A stretch of 64,000 nt of DNA from Flavihumibacter stibioxidans. GTDB taxonomy: Bacteria; Bacteroidota; Bacteroidia; Chitinophagales; Chitinophagaceae. The DNA lies in assembly GCF_014332695.1 (NCBI RefSeq), contig NZ_MBUA01000029.1:124001-188000 (forward strand), given 5' to 3'. This document shows positions 16,114-24,280 of this stretch, in pieces (within the stretch, counting starts at the first letter, position 1; each line of letters starts with the position of its first letter). The translations under genes and the position numbers were made by a program. The notes beneath the pieces are model-generated. The model saw only the letters and a list, made by a program, of their open reading frames with translations, did not search any database and had not been told where the DNA came from.

Positions 16114-18343
16114 TGGCCTCCATTTCCTGCATGAAGCTTTCGCTCCATTGAGCAATATCATAATATTGTACGGAATCGAAAAGCCTTCCCATTCGCATGT
16201 CGCGCTCTTGCTCTTCCATCAGCAAAGCCTGCAGCAGCACTTCCCTGAGTGATTTTTTATCATAAGGGTTGGTTCGGAGCGCATAGCCCATCTCTACAGA
16301 TACACCTGCGAATTCTGAGATTACCAGGACCCCTTTGTGCTGCTCTTTAAGTCCCTGTACTGCAACAAATTCCTTGGCAACCAGGTTCAGTCCATCTCTC
16401 AAAGGTGTGATCCAGGCGATATCGGATACCGCATAGTAAGCCACCAGCTCTTCAAAAGGAAATGACCGGAAGAAAAAATGGATGGGCGTCCAGCCGATAG
16501 TCGAATACCTGCCATTTATTTTCCCTATGGCCTGCTCAAGTTCCTGCTGAACTTTGTCGTAAATCTTCATCCCCTTGGCAGGTGGAGTGCAGATATTTAT
16601 CAATTCCACCTTGCCGTGAAATTCAGGATATTGCTCCAGGAATTCCTGGAAGGCATAGATTTTTTCAAGCGGGCCTTTTACGTAATCCAGCCGCTCTACA
16701 CTCAGCACGATCTTTTTATCCTTACCCAGCTGGTTACGCAATTTCTTTACCAGTTCTGTGGTGGTTTCTTTTTCATACAATTCTTTAATATAGGCCGTGT
16801 GAACTCCTATGGGATGTGCTCCGAGCCGCACCTGCCTGGAGCCTGCTTCAATTAGTCTCGGCATCTTTTCCACACCAAGCGGACAACTGTAACTCAGGAA
16901 TCTTTCCGTGCAGTTTTGCTCTTCCAATACTGTTGCCGGTAAAATGCTCTTAACCACATCTACAAAATTTTCCGCATAACGAGGGATGTGGAAACCGATG
17001 TAATCGCACTGTAACAGGCTGCCAATGATATCGCCCCGCCAGGGGATGATGTTGAAAATGTCGGCGGGTGGAAAACTGGTATGGTGAAAAAAAGCAATAT
17101 TCAGATCGGGCCTCAACTGCCTTAAAATCCCGGGCACCATCCAGAGATTGTAATCATGGATCCATACATTGGCGCCCAAATCGGCCTCTGCAGCAGTCTT
17201 CTCAGCGAAAATCCTGTTAATACGAACATAGTGATCCCAATGATCGTGGTTGAAACTGGCTTTATCCACAAAGGAAAAAATCGTAGGCCAGAAAGCTTCT
17301 TTTGAAAATACTTTATAGAACAGTTCAACTTCTTTTTTAGTAAGGCCTATGCGGCCCGCCAGCAGGTGAGGGTATTGCTTCTCATCAATATAAATGTTGC
17401 GAAGGGATTTACCAGGCTTGTCCACTTCCTCCCAGGCAATCCAGGTGCCGGAGCGACCCTGGCTGAAAAATCCCATCAGGGAGGGAATGATTCCGTTTGG
17501 ACTCCGGGGTGTGATGTGTTCGCGAATGCCATTGACTTCACGGATTTCGTAGGGCAGCCGATGATACACCATCAATAACTGTCTTTCGCCGGTGGCGGGC
17601 AGTACCTGGTTTTCTTCGGTTGCCGGATCATACTGGTTAAAGGATCCGAAAGCCTTGAAGGCTTCCAGGATACCGCCGCAACCGGCACGCCTGGCCTGAT
17701 AAATCAGACTATCACCGGCAGTAGCTTCCACGAGGGCGGATTCCGCTTCGCCGACCACCACCCCTTTATAACCTGTTTTGTAAAGCGACAGGTCATTCAG
17801 GGTATCGCCCGCCACCAGGATATGGTCTTCTGGAATATTCAGCAGATTAACCAACTGTTTCAGGGAAAAGCCCTTATTGATTCCCGGAGGTAATACATCC
17901 ACAAACCTGCCGGCCGACACTAGTACATCGCAACCAAGTTCGGTTGCCGTCTCGTTCAGCAGATCCATATCCGTTTCCTCATCAAAGAAATAAGAGCTTC
18001 TCCGGGTCATGGGAACTTCCTGCCTTCGCAAACCTGGGATATCTTTCAGGCGGTTTCCCACCAGGAGCGCTCCCGGCCAGCGGTTTTCAATCTCGGCCTG
18101 AAGTGGCTGCACCGGCTCAAGGGTGCGGCCATTTACCACTGTAGCCCCCACATCGCAAATAATATAATCGGGATTGGGAATAACAGGATCATTCAGTAAG
18201 GGTATAACGGTTTCAAGTCCGCGTCCTGTTACAAATACCAGCCGGATGGAAGGGTTTTCCCTGATCACTCTGTATAACTGTTGTTTATCTGCACTCTTTC
18301 CACCTAAAAATGTTCCGTCCAGGTCCGTTGCTAATAATAACAT
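16088..18343 (-). CDS. ggpPS: Fused HAD phosphatase/GT20 synthase, probable glucosylglycerol-phosphate synthase/phosphatase
   Basis: A 751-residue bifunctional enzyme. Residues 1-245 are a HAD phosphatase of the sucrose-phosphatase type: TDLDGTF with Asp7 and Asp9, FVTGRG, and HILVAGDTLNDLSLY as the last acidic motif. Residues 255-750 are a GT20 synthase. YHRLPYE, SPNGIIPSL, GTWIAW and FFHHTSFPPADIFNIIPWR match cyanobacterial glucosylglycerol-phosphate synthase better than trehalose-6-phosphate synthase, which has a different N-terminal loop. The reaction would be ADP- or UDP-glucose plus glycerol-3-phosphate to glucosylglycerol-phosphate, then dephosphorylation to the osmolyte. The phosphatase-first order is known from Stenotrophomonas-type GgpPS. 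gpsA, ten bases upstream, makes the acceptor glycerol-3-phosphate, which supports this reading. Trehalose synthesis is the main alternative. Confidence 0.8.
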   Translation of the reverse strand: MLLLATDLDGTFLGGKSADKQQLYRVIRENPSIRLVFVTGRGLETVIPLLNDPVIPNPDYIICDVGATVVNGRTLEPVQPLQAEIENRWPGALLVGNRLKDIPGLRRQEVPMTRRSSYFFDEETDMDLLNETATELGCDVLVSAGRFVDVLPPGINKGFSLKQLVNLLNIPEDHILVAGDTLNDLSLYKTGYKGVVVGEAESALVEATAGDSLIYQARRAGCGGILEAFKAFGSFNQYDPATEENQVLPATGERQLLMVYHRLPYEIREVNGIREHITPRSPNGIIPSLMGFFSQGRSGTWIAWEEVDKPGKSLRNIYIDEKQYPHLLAGRIGLTKKEVELFYKVFSKEAFWPTIFSFVDKASFNHDHWDHYVRINRIFAEKTAAEADLGANVWIHDYNLWMVPGILRQLRPDLNIAFFHHTSFPPADIFNIIPWRGDIIGSLLQCDYIGFHIPRYAENFVDVVKSILPATVLEEQNCTERFLSYSCPLGVEKMPRLIEAGSRQVRLGAHPIGVHTAYIKELYEKETTTELVKKLRNQLGKDKKIVLSVERLDYVKGPLEKIYAFQEFLEQYPEFHGKVELINICTPPAKGMKIYDKVQQELEQAIGKINGRYSTIGWTPIHFFFRSFPFEELVAYYAVSDIAWITPLRDGLNLVAKEFVAVQGLKEQHKGVLVISEFAGVSVEMGYALRTNPYDKKSLREVLLQALLMEEQERDMRMGRLFDSVQYYDIAQWSESFMQEMEAITPLQFHS

Positions 18344-18353
18344 AATTGCTCTT

Positions 18354-19352
18354 TTATCTTAAATATTGTTCAAGCAGTCTCATTTCATTGACTGGGGATG
18401 AATGCCGGTAAAGAATCCGGTAAACAGCCGAAAGCACCGGCAATTTCAGTCCGGCTGAATCGGCCAGCCGGAAAAGTCCTTTTGCTGCAGGATAGCCTTC
18501 TGCTACCATTTGCATACGCGATTGTGCCATGACCACCGAATATCCACGGCCAATCAGTTGTCCGAAAACATTATTGCGGCTGAAACCGGAATAAGCGGTT
18601 ACCAGCAGGTCGCCATAATAAGCAGAATCTTTCAGATCCCGTGGAATCGGGTTCAGGCTATGAAGCAACTGCTCAATTTCCCGGAGGGCATTGCTGACAA
18701 TCACTGCCAGGAAATTATCACCAAAATTCATCCCCCTTGAAATACCGGCTGCGATTCCCACCACATTTTTCATGATGGCTGCCAGCTCCACACCTGTCGG
18801 GTCATTATTTGCCACCACTTTCAGGTAAGGAGACCGGATGGCACGGCGGATCTGATCCACCTCATCATTTTCGGTACCGGCAATGGTCAGGTAGGTCCTT
18901 CGTCCCAGGGCCACTTCCTCTGCATGACAGGGTCCGCCGACCACCATTACTTTGCAGGGTGATACCTGGAAATAACGGGCCAGGTAACTGGAGGGCAGCT
19001 CCGATGTTTCAGGAAGCACACCCTTTATGGAAACAAGCAGTTTCTTTCCCGGGGGCAGGGCAATTTCCTGTCCCGCCAGAGTTGCTTCCAGGTAAGCGGA
19101 AGGCAGGGCAAAGAGGATATGGTCCGATGCCCCAATAGCCGTTTCAAGACTGGCGATCGGTTCAATATATTTCAGATCGAGCGAAAGGTGACTAAGATAA
19201 TGCGGGGGGCTTTTATGTTCGAGGACATGGTCCACATGCGCAGTTGAACGCAGGTTCCAGATGACCCGGATGCCGCTTTCAGAAAATATCTTTACCAGGG
19301 CGGTAGCCCAGCTTCCACTGCCAATAATACTGATTTTTTGTAATGATGGCAT
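18354..19352 (-). CDS. gpsA: NAD(P)-dependent glycerol-3-phosphate dehydrogenase
   Basis: A cytoplasmic 332-residue enzyme that interconverts dihydroxyacetone phosphate and glycerol-3-phosphate. The N-terminal Rossmann motif is IIGSGSWATAL; LVSIKGV, VVGGPCHAEEVA and ELAAIMKNVVGIAAG (with the catalytic Lys) are standard GpsA blocks. It normally feeds phospholipid synthesis. Here it lies ten bases upstream of the fused glucosylglycerol-phosphate synthase, so it may mainly supply that enzyme. A TACCTTTG element ends four bases before the ATG, which implies a leaderless message. Length and motifs are complete. Confidence 0.94.
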   Translation of the reverse strand: MPSLQKISIIGSGSWATALVKIFSESGIRVIWNLRSTAHVDHVLEHKSPPHYLSHLSLDLKYIEPIASLETAIGASDHILFALPSAYLEATLAGQEIALPPGKKLLVSIKGVLPETSELPSSYLARYFQVSPCKVMVVGGPCHAEEVALGRRTYLTIAGTENDEVDQIRRAIRSPYLKVVANNDPTGVELAAIMKNVVGIAAGISRGMNFGDNFLAVIVSNALREIEQLLHSLNPIPRDLKDSAYYGDLLVTAYSGFSRNNVFGQLIGRGYSVVMAQSRMQMVAEGYPAAKGLFRLADSAGLKLPVLSAVYRILYRHSSPVNEMRLLEQYLR

Positions 19353-19356
19353 GCGG

Positions 19357-19364
19357 CAAAGGTA
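19357..19364 (-). promoter_or_regulatory. -7 element of gpsA-ggpPS
   Basis: On the minus strand this reads TACCTTTG, a full TAnnTTTG match, followed by CCGC and the gpsA ATG. Transcription would begin at or within a few bases of the start codon. I see no clear -33 TTG. Confidence 0.6.
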
Positions 19365-19491
19365 GCCCCAATGTAGGCGGGATCGGTCCGGATAAAAGAC
19401 CCGAAAAACACAACAAACTGATTTATAGAATCTTATACGATGATTTTTAATGGTATTTTCATATGACGTCTGTCATTCAGCTGGTTTCCGC

Positions 19492-19499
19492 TACTTTTG
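19492..19499 (+). promoter_or_regulatory. -7 element of gcvT
   Basis: TACTTTTG matches TAnnTTTG and lies 21 bases before the gcvT ATG, giving a leader of about 15 nt. No good -33 TTG is seen upstream. Confidence 0.55.
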
Positions 19500-19520
19500 C
19501 GGCCTAAACAGCTGCCAGAT

Positions 19521-20606
19521 ATGAAGAATACTCCATTTACCCATAAGCACCTTGCCCTGGGTGCCAAAATGGCTCCTTTTGCCGGGTATAATATGCCGAT
19601 CTCCTACAGTGGCATCAATGACGAACATGCCGCGGTACGGAACAATGCCGGCGTTTTTGATGTCAGCCACATGGGTGAATTCATCCTGAAAGGGCCGGAT
19701 GCCCTGGACCTTATCCAGCGTGTCTGCACCAACGATGCTTCCAAACTGACGGACGGTAAAGCACAATACAGTGCACTCCCCAATGAGGAGGGCGGCATTG
19801 TGGATGACCTGATCGTCTACTGCATTGAAGAAAATAAAGTTTATATGCTGGTGGTAAATGCCAGCAATATCGAAAAGGACTGGAACTGGATCAGTGCCCG
19901 AAACACCAAAAATGTGGAGATGCACAATATTTCAGACAAGACCTGTCTGCTGGCCGTCCAGGGGCCCAATGCCACCAAAATACTGCAGACACTAACGGAA
20001 ATGGATATCCTTAACCTGAAGTATTACACTTTTACGAAGGGAAAATTCGCAGGCGTTGACAATGTGCTGGTAAGTGCAACAGGTTATACCGGTGCGGGAG
20101 GTGTTGAGCTGTACTTTGAAGACAGCGATGGCGCGGCCGATAAAATCTGGGACGCCATTTTTGAAGCCGGTGCAGCATCAGGAATAAAGCCGATCGGGCT
20201 GGGAGCGCGGGATACACTTCGCCTGGAAATGGGCTATTGCCTTTACGGAAATGATATAGATGATACCACTTCGCCACTTGAAGCAGGCCTGGGCTGGATT
20301 ACGAAATTCACCAAGGATTTTACAGCAAGACCAATTATAGAAGCCCTGAAAGCTGAGGGTGTAAAAAGAAAACTGGTGGGCTTTGAAATGGTGGACAAAG
20401 GTATTCCCAGGCATGATTATGCGATCACGGATGCGGATGGAAAGGTGATCGGTAAAGTTACCAGTGGCACCCAGGCACCCTCCTTGCAAAAAGCGATCGG
20501 CCTGGGTTATGTAACCGTTGATCATTCACATACCGACAGCGAAATTTTTATCGCAGTTCGTGACAAGAAACTAAAAGCGAAAGTGGTTAAAGTGCCATTT
20601 CAATAA
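19521..20606 (+). CDS. gcvT: Aminomethyltransferase (glycine cleavage T protein)
   Basis: A 361-residue protein of the glycine cleavage system. It takes the aminomethyl group from lipoyl-GcvH and forms methylene-tetrahydrofolate and ammonia. The N-terminus [20 protein letters not shown] and [12 protein letters not shown] are hallmark GcvT sequences; the folate-site region [13 protein letters not shown] and [16 protein letters not shown] are also present. The ATG at 19521 is chosen over an in-frame TTG at 19497 because that TTG overlaps the -7 element. gcvH and gcvP are not next to it, as is usual in Bacteroidota. A strong terminator follows. Confidence 0.96.
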   Translation: MKNTPFTHKHLALGAKMAPFAGYNMPISYSGINDEHAAVRNNAGVFDVSHMGEFILKGPDALDLIQRVCTNDASKLTDGKAQYSALPNEEGGIVDDLIVYCIEENKVYMLVVNASNIEKDWNWISARNTKNVEMHNISDKTCLLAVQGPNATKILQTLTEMDILNLKYYTFTKGKFAGVDNVLVSATGYTGAGGVELYFEDSDGAADKIWDAIFEAGAASGIKPIGLGARDTLRLEMGYCLYGNDIDDTTSPLEAGLGWITKFTKDFTARPIIEALKAEGVKRKLVGFEMVDKGIPRHDYAITDADGKVIGKVTSGTQAPSLQKAIGLGYVTVDHSHTDSEIFIAVRDKKLKAKVVKVPFQ

Positions 20607-20622
20607 AATTCTTTTACCGATT

Positions 20623-20660
20623 AAAAAAAGCCGTACAGTCTTACCTGTACGGCTTTTTTT
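20623..20660 (+). terminator. Intrinsic terminator of gcvT
   Basis: A long stem, AGCCGTACAG at 20629-20638 against CTGTACGGCT at 20645-20654, is extended by a facing A-run and T-run. The A-run before the stem means it could also work on the other strand. Confidence 0.93.
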
Positions 20661-20717
20661 AATATTTATTTAATTGTGTCGGTATCGATGAAATGCAGTG
20701 TTGACGGGCACTTTAAC

Positions 20718-20725
20718 TAACTTTG
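20718..20725 (+). promoter_or_regulatory. Candidate -7 element of the mscS-like gene
   Basis: TAACTTTG matches TAnnTTTG. A TTG at 20701 is only 14 bases upstream, shorter than the usual spacing, so the -33 part is uncertain. The leader to the ATG at 20784 would be about 50 nt. Confidence 0.45.
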
Positions 20726-20783
20726 CAACTTCTCTGCCAAAAATTTGCCTGCCTTAGTTTTATTAATTTTAAAACCCACCCGC

Positions 20784-21866
20784 ATGAAAGAATATCTGAA
20801 TCAGGAACTTTGGGGAAACACCTATCTGGCTTATCTCCTGGCACTCGGCGGTATATTGGTTGCATGGATTATTATCCGCTTATTAAAGAAATATGCTGTC
20901 AGGACACTGCAAAAACTGGTGGCGGGAACCGATAACCAGTACGACGATATGGCTTTTTTGGCAGTGCAGAAATACATCATCCCGCTGGTTTACTTTTTTG
21001 TCAATTATAATATTATCACCCAACTGAACCTGAGCAGCAGGATTGAACGTATTCTTCAGGTAGCCATCACAGTTATAGCGATTTATTATGTTGTCCGGAT
21101 CATCAATCATCTGATGGAAGGGATGATGGAGGGTGTCATGAAGAAGCGGGATGAATCTCCTGAAAGGATCCGGCAGATGAAGGGGGTGCTGATGCTGGTG
21201 AAGGGGGTTATCTGGTTTCTCGGCATAGTTGCTTTGCTTGATAACCTGGGTTATGATGTTGCCACCATCATTGCAGGCCTTGGTATTGGTGGTATTGCCA
21301 TAGCGCTGGCCGCTCAAACCATCCTCGGTGATCTCTTTAACTATTTCGTCATCTTCTTTGACAAACCATTCGAGATCGGTGATTTTGTGAATTCCGACGG
21401 AAAAAGCGGAACAGTGGAATTCATCGGGATAAAAACCACCCGCATCAGGAGTCTCAATGGTGAACAGATCGTACTCTCCAATTCCAAAATAACCAGTGCT
21501 GCCCTGCACAATTTCAAAAGGATGGAAAGGAGGCGGGTGGTTTTTTCCATCGGTGTTACCTACCAGACGGCAGCAGCTTTACTCAAGGAAATTCCCGGCC
21601 TGGTGGAGGCAGCCATCAGGGCGCAGCCGAATATTAGTTTTGACCGGGCACACCTGGCTTCTTTTGGTGATTACAGCATCAATTTTGAAGTGGTGTACTA
21701 TGTGGATAATCCCGATTACCTGACATTCATGAATGCGCACCAGGCAGTGCTGCAACAAATTTTCGAAAGCTTTGAATTAAAGGGAATTGAATTTGCCTAT
21801 CCGACACAAACCCTGTTCCTGGAAGGAACCGGGGCCAACGGGGTGGCAAGAACGCAGCCTGCCTGA
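20784..21866 (+). CDS. Small-conductance mechanosensitive channel (MscS family)
   Basis: A 360-residue inner-membrane channel that opens under membrane tension and releases solutes on osmotic downshock. Four hydrophobic segments precede the pore helix region GLGIGGIAIALAAQTILGDLFNYF, rich in the Gly/Ala pattern of MscS TM3. The beta domain follows as KPFEIGDFVNSDGKSGTVEFIG, and the alpha/beta domain is complete to about residue 345. The ATG at 20784 is used; an in-frame TTG at 20745 has no support. The possible glucosylglycerol genes nearby are consistent with osmotic adaptation, though not co-transcribed. Confidence 0.93.
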   Translation: MKEYLNQELWGNTYLAYLLALGGILVAWIIIRLLKKYAVRTLQKLVAGTDNQYDDMAFLAVQKYIIPLVYFFVNYNIITQLNLSSRIERILQVAITVIAIYYVVRIINHLMEGMMEGVMKKRDESPERIRQMKGVLMLVKGVIWFLGIVALLDNLGYDVATIIAGLGIGGIAIALAAQTILGDLFNYFVIFFDKPFEIGDFVNSDGKSGTVEFIGIKTTRIRSLNGEQIVLSNSKITSAALHNFKRMERRRVVFSIGVTYQTAAALLKEIPGLVEAAIRAQPNISFDRAHLASFGDYSINFEVVYYVDNPDYLTFMNAHQAVLQQIFESFELKGIEFAYPTQTLFLEGTGANGVARTQPA

Positions 21867-21913
21867 GGCCGGGTGAGCCATCTTTCTTATTTTTAGATAA
21901 ATCATTGCCTGCC

Positions 21914-22927
21914 ATGAAAAAGATGTTGACCGGCTTATGCTGCCTGATGGTTTTGGGAGCCCGGGCCCAATCCCAATCCGATACCACCTATGCCGAAAAG
22001 CTGGGATTTCCGAAGGGTGCAAAAGTTGTCATCCTGCATGTGGATGATGCGGGGATGAGTTATGATTCCAACCTGGGCGCTTTTATTGCATTAACGGATG
22101 GCGTTGCCTCTTCGGTAAGTGTCATGATGCCCTGTCCCTGGGTGCCACAGTTCGTAAAATGGCTGAAAGTCAACCCGGCTATAGATGCGGGTTTACACCT
22201 TACCTTAACCTCGGAATGGGACAATTACAAATGGGGCCCACTGGTTGGAAAGCCTTCGGCACCGGGGCTGGTTGACCCGTCGACCGGTGGCATGCATGCC
22301 TCGGTTCAGGCGGTGGTAAAAAACTCCAACGCAGAGGAAGTCGGAAAAGAGATCAGGGCACAAATAGAACGTGCCCGCCAGATGGGGTTTGATCCAACCC
22401 ATCTCGACAGTCATATGGGGACAGTTTTTGCCGACCCGGCATTCCTGATGCAATATGTCAGGATCGGCATTGAATATAAGATTCCGGTGATGATGCCGGG
22501 AGGCCACAACACAGAACTGATTGCTGCAGATCCGTCCCTGGCTGCCCGGCACAATGAGACCACCATGATTGGACAGATGTTATGGAAGGCGGGGTTGCCG
22601 GTACTGGATGACCTGCACAATAAAAGTTATGGCTGGAAAATCCCGCCTGCGGCCATGAAATCGGATGAGGCGTTGCGGCGATATGCCGGCCAGCAATATA
22701 TCAACGCACTTGATGAATGCAAGCCGGGACTAACGATGATGATCATGCACTGTACACAGCCGACAGAAGTGTTTGCTGCCATCAGCGACAGCGGTCCGAG
22801 ACGCAAAAGTGACCTGCTTGGCATGACCGACGCTGCGGTCCGGAAGCATATTAAGGACAAGGGCATTATTCTCACCACCTGGCGTGAAATCATGCAGCGC
22901 CGGCAAAGACTGGCTGCTACAAATTAA
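21914..22927 (+). CDS. Exported ChbG/HpnK (YdjC)-family deacetylase
   Basis: A 337-residue protein with a signal peptide (MKKMLTGLCCLMVLGARA). The YdjC fold shows VILHVDDAGMSYDSN, with the metal-binding Asp pair, GLHLTLTSEW with a His ligand, and THLDSHMGT with the second His cluster. Relatives remove acetyl groups from chitooligosaccharides or hopanoid-bound N-acetylglucosamine. Export suggests a role on external or envelope glycans. The start is the ATG at 21914; the in-frame TTG at 21905 would spoil the signal peptide. The downstream SRPBCC gene follows after 55 bases that hold a heptamer repeat. Confidence 0.88.
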   Translation: MKKMLTGLCCLMVLGARAQSQSDTTYAEKLGFPKGAKVVILHVDDAGMSYDSNLGAFIALTDGVASSVSVMMPCPWVPQFVKWLKVNPAIDAGLHLTLTSEWDNYKWGPLVGKPSAPGLVDPSTGGMHASVQAVVKNSNAEEVGKEIRAQIERARQMGFDPTHLDSHMGTVFADPAFLMQYVRIGIEYKIPVMMPGGHNTELIAADPSLAARHNETTMIGQMLWKAGLPVLDDLHNKSYGWKIPPAAMKSDEALRRYAGQQYINALDECKPGLTMMIMHCTQPTEVFAAISDSGPRRKSDLLGMTDAAVRKHIKDKGIILTTWREIMQRRQRLAATN

Positions 22928-22948
22928 ATTGGAACAATTTTCGCTGCC

Positions 22949-22983
22949 CCATTCACCATTCACCATTCCCCATTCACCATTAA
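22949..22983. repeat. Heptamer tandem repeat (CCATTCA)5 ending at a start codon
   Basis: Five head-to-tail units read CCATTCA, CCATTCA, CCATTCC, CCATTCA and CCATTAA. The last base of the array is the A of the SRPBCC ATG at 22983. The seven-base period is exact. Slippage here would change the distance between upstream signals and the start codon. Confidence 0.85.
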
Positions 22984-23468
22984 TGCCTTCTATTCACCTG
23001 ACCACAATGATCCATGCACCTGTAGAGGTTGTATTTGATTTGTCCAGAAGTATCGACCTGCATAAGAAATCGATGTCGCATACGAAGGAGGAAGCGGTTG
23101 CAGGAACCACCATGGGACTGATCAATCTGCAGGAAACCGTTACCTGGAAAGCCCGGCACCTGGGCAAAACAAGGGTATTAAAGTCGAAGATAACCAGCCT
23201 GAAGGCTCCGGTTAGTTTTACGGATGAGATGATTGACGGCGATTTCAGGAGCCTCCGCCACGAACACTATTTTAAGCCGGTGAATAACGGGACACTGATG
23301 ATAGATTATATGCATTATGAAATGCCTTATGGCTTTATTGGCAGCCTGGTAGACCGTTTTTACCTGAACAAATACCTGGTACGCCTGCTGGAAACGCGCA
23401 ACTCCCTGCTGAAAAAATGTGCGGAGTCGGAACAATGGCGGAAATACCTAAGTACCCAACCCGTCTGA
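22983..23468 (+). CDS. SRPBCC-superfamily protein
   Basis: A 161-residue cytoplasmic protein of the START/Bet v1-like helix-grip fold. IHAPVEVVFDLSRSIDLHKKSM is the typical first strand and helix, ITSLKAPVSFTDEMIDGDFRSLRHEHYF the central strands, and FYLNKYLVRLLETRNSLL the long C-terminal helix. The family binds hydrophobic ligands or acts in cell-cell signalling and polyketide handling; no ligand can be named here. The start at 22983 follows the heptamer array directly. The stop TGA is part of a GTCTGAC unit of the adjacent palindromic repeat, so repeat insertion may have set the end of this gene. Confidence 0.8.
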   Translation: MPSIHLTTMIHAPVEVVFDLSRSIDLHKKSMSHTKEEAVAGTTMGLINLQETVTWKARHLGKTRVLKSKITSLKAPVSFTDEMIDGDFRSLRHEHYFKPVNNGTLMIDYMHYEMPYGFIGSLVDRFYLNKYLVRLLETRNSLLKKCAESEQWRKYLSTQPV

Positions 23469-23524
23469 CGCGCGTCTGACGTGCGTCTGACATGCGTCTG
23501 ACATATGTCAGACGTGCGTCAGAC
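23463..23524. repeat. GTCTGAC/GTCAGAC repeat with 11-bp period, locus 2
   Basis: GTCTGAC occurs at 23463, 23474, 23485 and 23496 and GTCAGAC at 23507 and 23518, all spaced exactly 11 bases. The centre, GTCTGACATATGTCAGAC, is a perfect 18-bp palindrome. The outer units also pair with few mismatches. Unlike loci 1, 3 and 4 it has no long loop. Confidence 0.85.
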
Positions 23525-23528
23525 GCCT

Positions 23529-23536
23529 TATCTTTG
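23529..23536 (+). promoter_or_regulatory. -7 element of comB
   Basis: TATCTTTG is a full TAnnTTTG match, starts five bases after the repeat and ends six bases before the comB ATG. Transcription is expected to start within the last bases before the ATG, so the message may be leaderless. Any -33 contact would fall inside the repeat. Confidence 0.6.
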
Positions 23537-23542
23537 CAACCC

Positions 23543-24277
23543 ATGAATAATAAACCAACCTTACACACTTCACTGTCGCCCGCGCTCCTGCACCTTTATG
23601 ATGTCCGTGATAGTATTGTAGTAATCATCGATGTATTAAGGGCCACTTCCACCATTGCGACAGCCCTTTACAATGGTGCAAAATCAATCATTCCGGTTGA
23701 CTCTGTTGCCCGCTGTATAGAACTCGGCAACCAGATGGATGCGATCACCGCAGGGGAACGCGATGGAAAAGTAGCTGAAGGACTCACCTATGGCAATTCT
23801 CCTTTTGAATATCCCCGCGAATTCATAGCAGACAAGACCCTGGTTCTGACAACCACTAACGGAACCAAACTGCTGCACATGGCCCTGAACAACGGTGCGC
23901 CAACAGTGATTACCGGATCATTCCCCAACCTGAGTGCGGTTTGCGATTTCCTGGTAAAGGAAAACCGGAACGTAATCCTGGGTTGTGCCGCCTGGAAGGA
24001 CCGGTTCAATCTCGAAGACACACTGTTCGCAGGTGCAGTCATCTCCCGTATAAAGGAAAATTTTCATATCAACTGCGATTCATCTCAGATGGCAGAAACC
24101 TTGTACCTGAAAGGAAAAACTGACCTGTATGAGTTCATGAGGGAAAAAAATGCGTCGCATTACCATCGATTAAATGGTTTTGGACTCGAAAAAGATATCC
24201 GCTACTGCCTTACCCCCGATGGCGCCAACGTGCTGCCCTTTTATGAAGATGGCAGGCTGGTGGTACATGGTAAATAA
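23543..24277 (+). CDS. comB: 2-phosphosulfolactate phosphatase (ComB family)
   Basis: A 244-residue enzyme. In methanogens ComB dephosphorylates 2-phospho-3-sulfolactate on the way to coenzyme M; the bacterial role is less clear and may concern sulfolactate metabolism. VVIIDVLRATSTIATAL is the family start with its acidic metal ligand, AGERDGKVAEG and TTTNGTKLL are conserved blocks, and NFHINCDSSQMAETLY lies in the C-terminal part. The start is ATG 23543; upstream in-frame sequence would translate the palindromic repeat. No other coenzyme M or sulfolactate gene is adjacent. Three bases separate it from the convergent GNAT gene. Confidence 0.9.
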   Translation: MNNKPTLHTSLSPALLHLYDVRDSIVVIIDVLRATSTIATALYNGAKSIIPVDSVARCIELGNQMDAITAGERDGKVAEGLTYGNSPFEYPREFIADKTLVLTTTNGTKLLHMALNNGAPTVITGSFPNLSAVCDFLVKENRNVILGCAAWKDRFNLEDTLFAGAVISRIKENFHINCDSSQMAETLYLKGKTDLYEFMREKNASHYHRLNGFGLEKDIRYCLTPDGANVLPFYEDGRLVVHGK

Positions 24278-24280
24278 GCT

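Noticed and set aside
16088-18343. Calling the fused enzyme a trehalose-6-phosphate synthase (OtsA/OtsB)
   Set aside because: The N-terminal loop and the HHTSFPPADIFNIIPWR block fit glucosylglycerol-phosphate synthase better, and gpsA is adjacent. Kept as an alternative only.
23463-23524. Short regularly spaced repeats that could suggest a CRISPR array
   Set aside because: Units are 7 bp with 4-bp spacers of related sequence and change orientation; there are no unique spacers and no cas genes.
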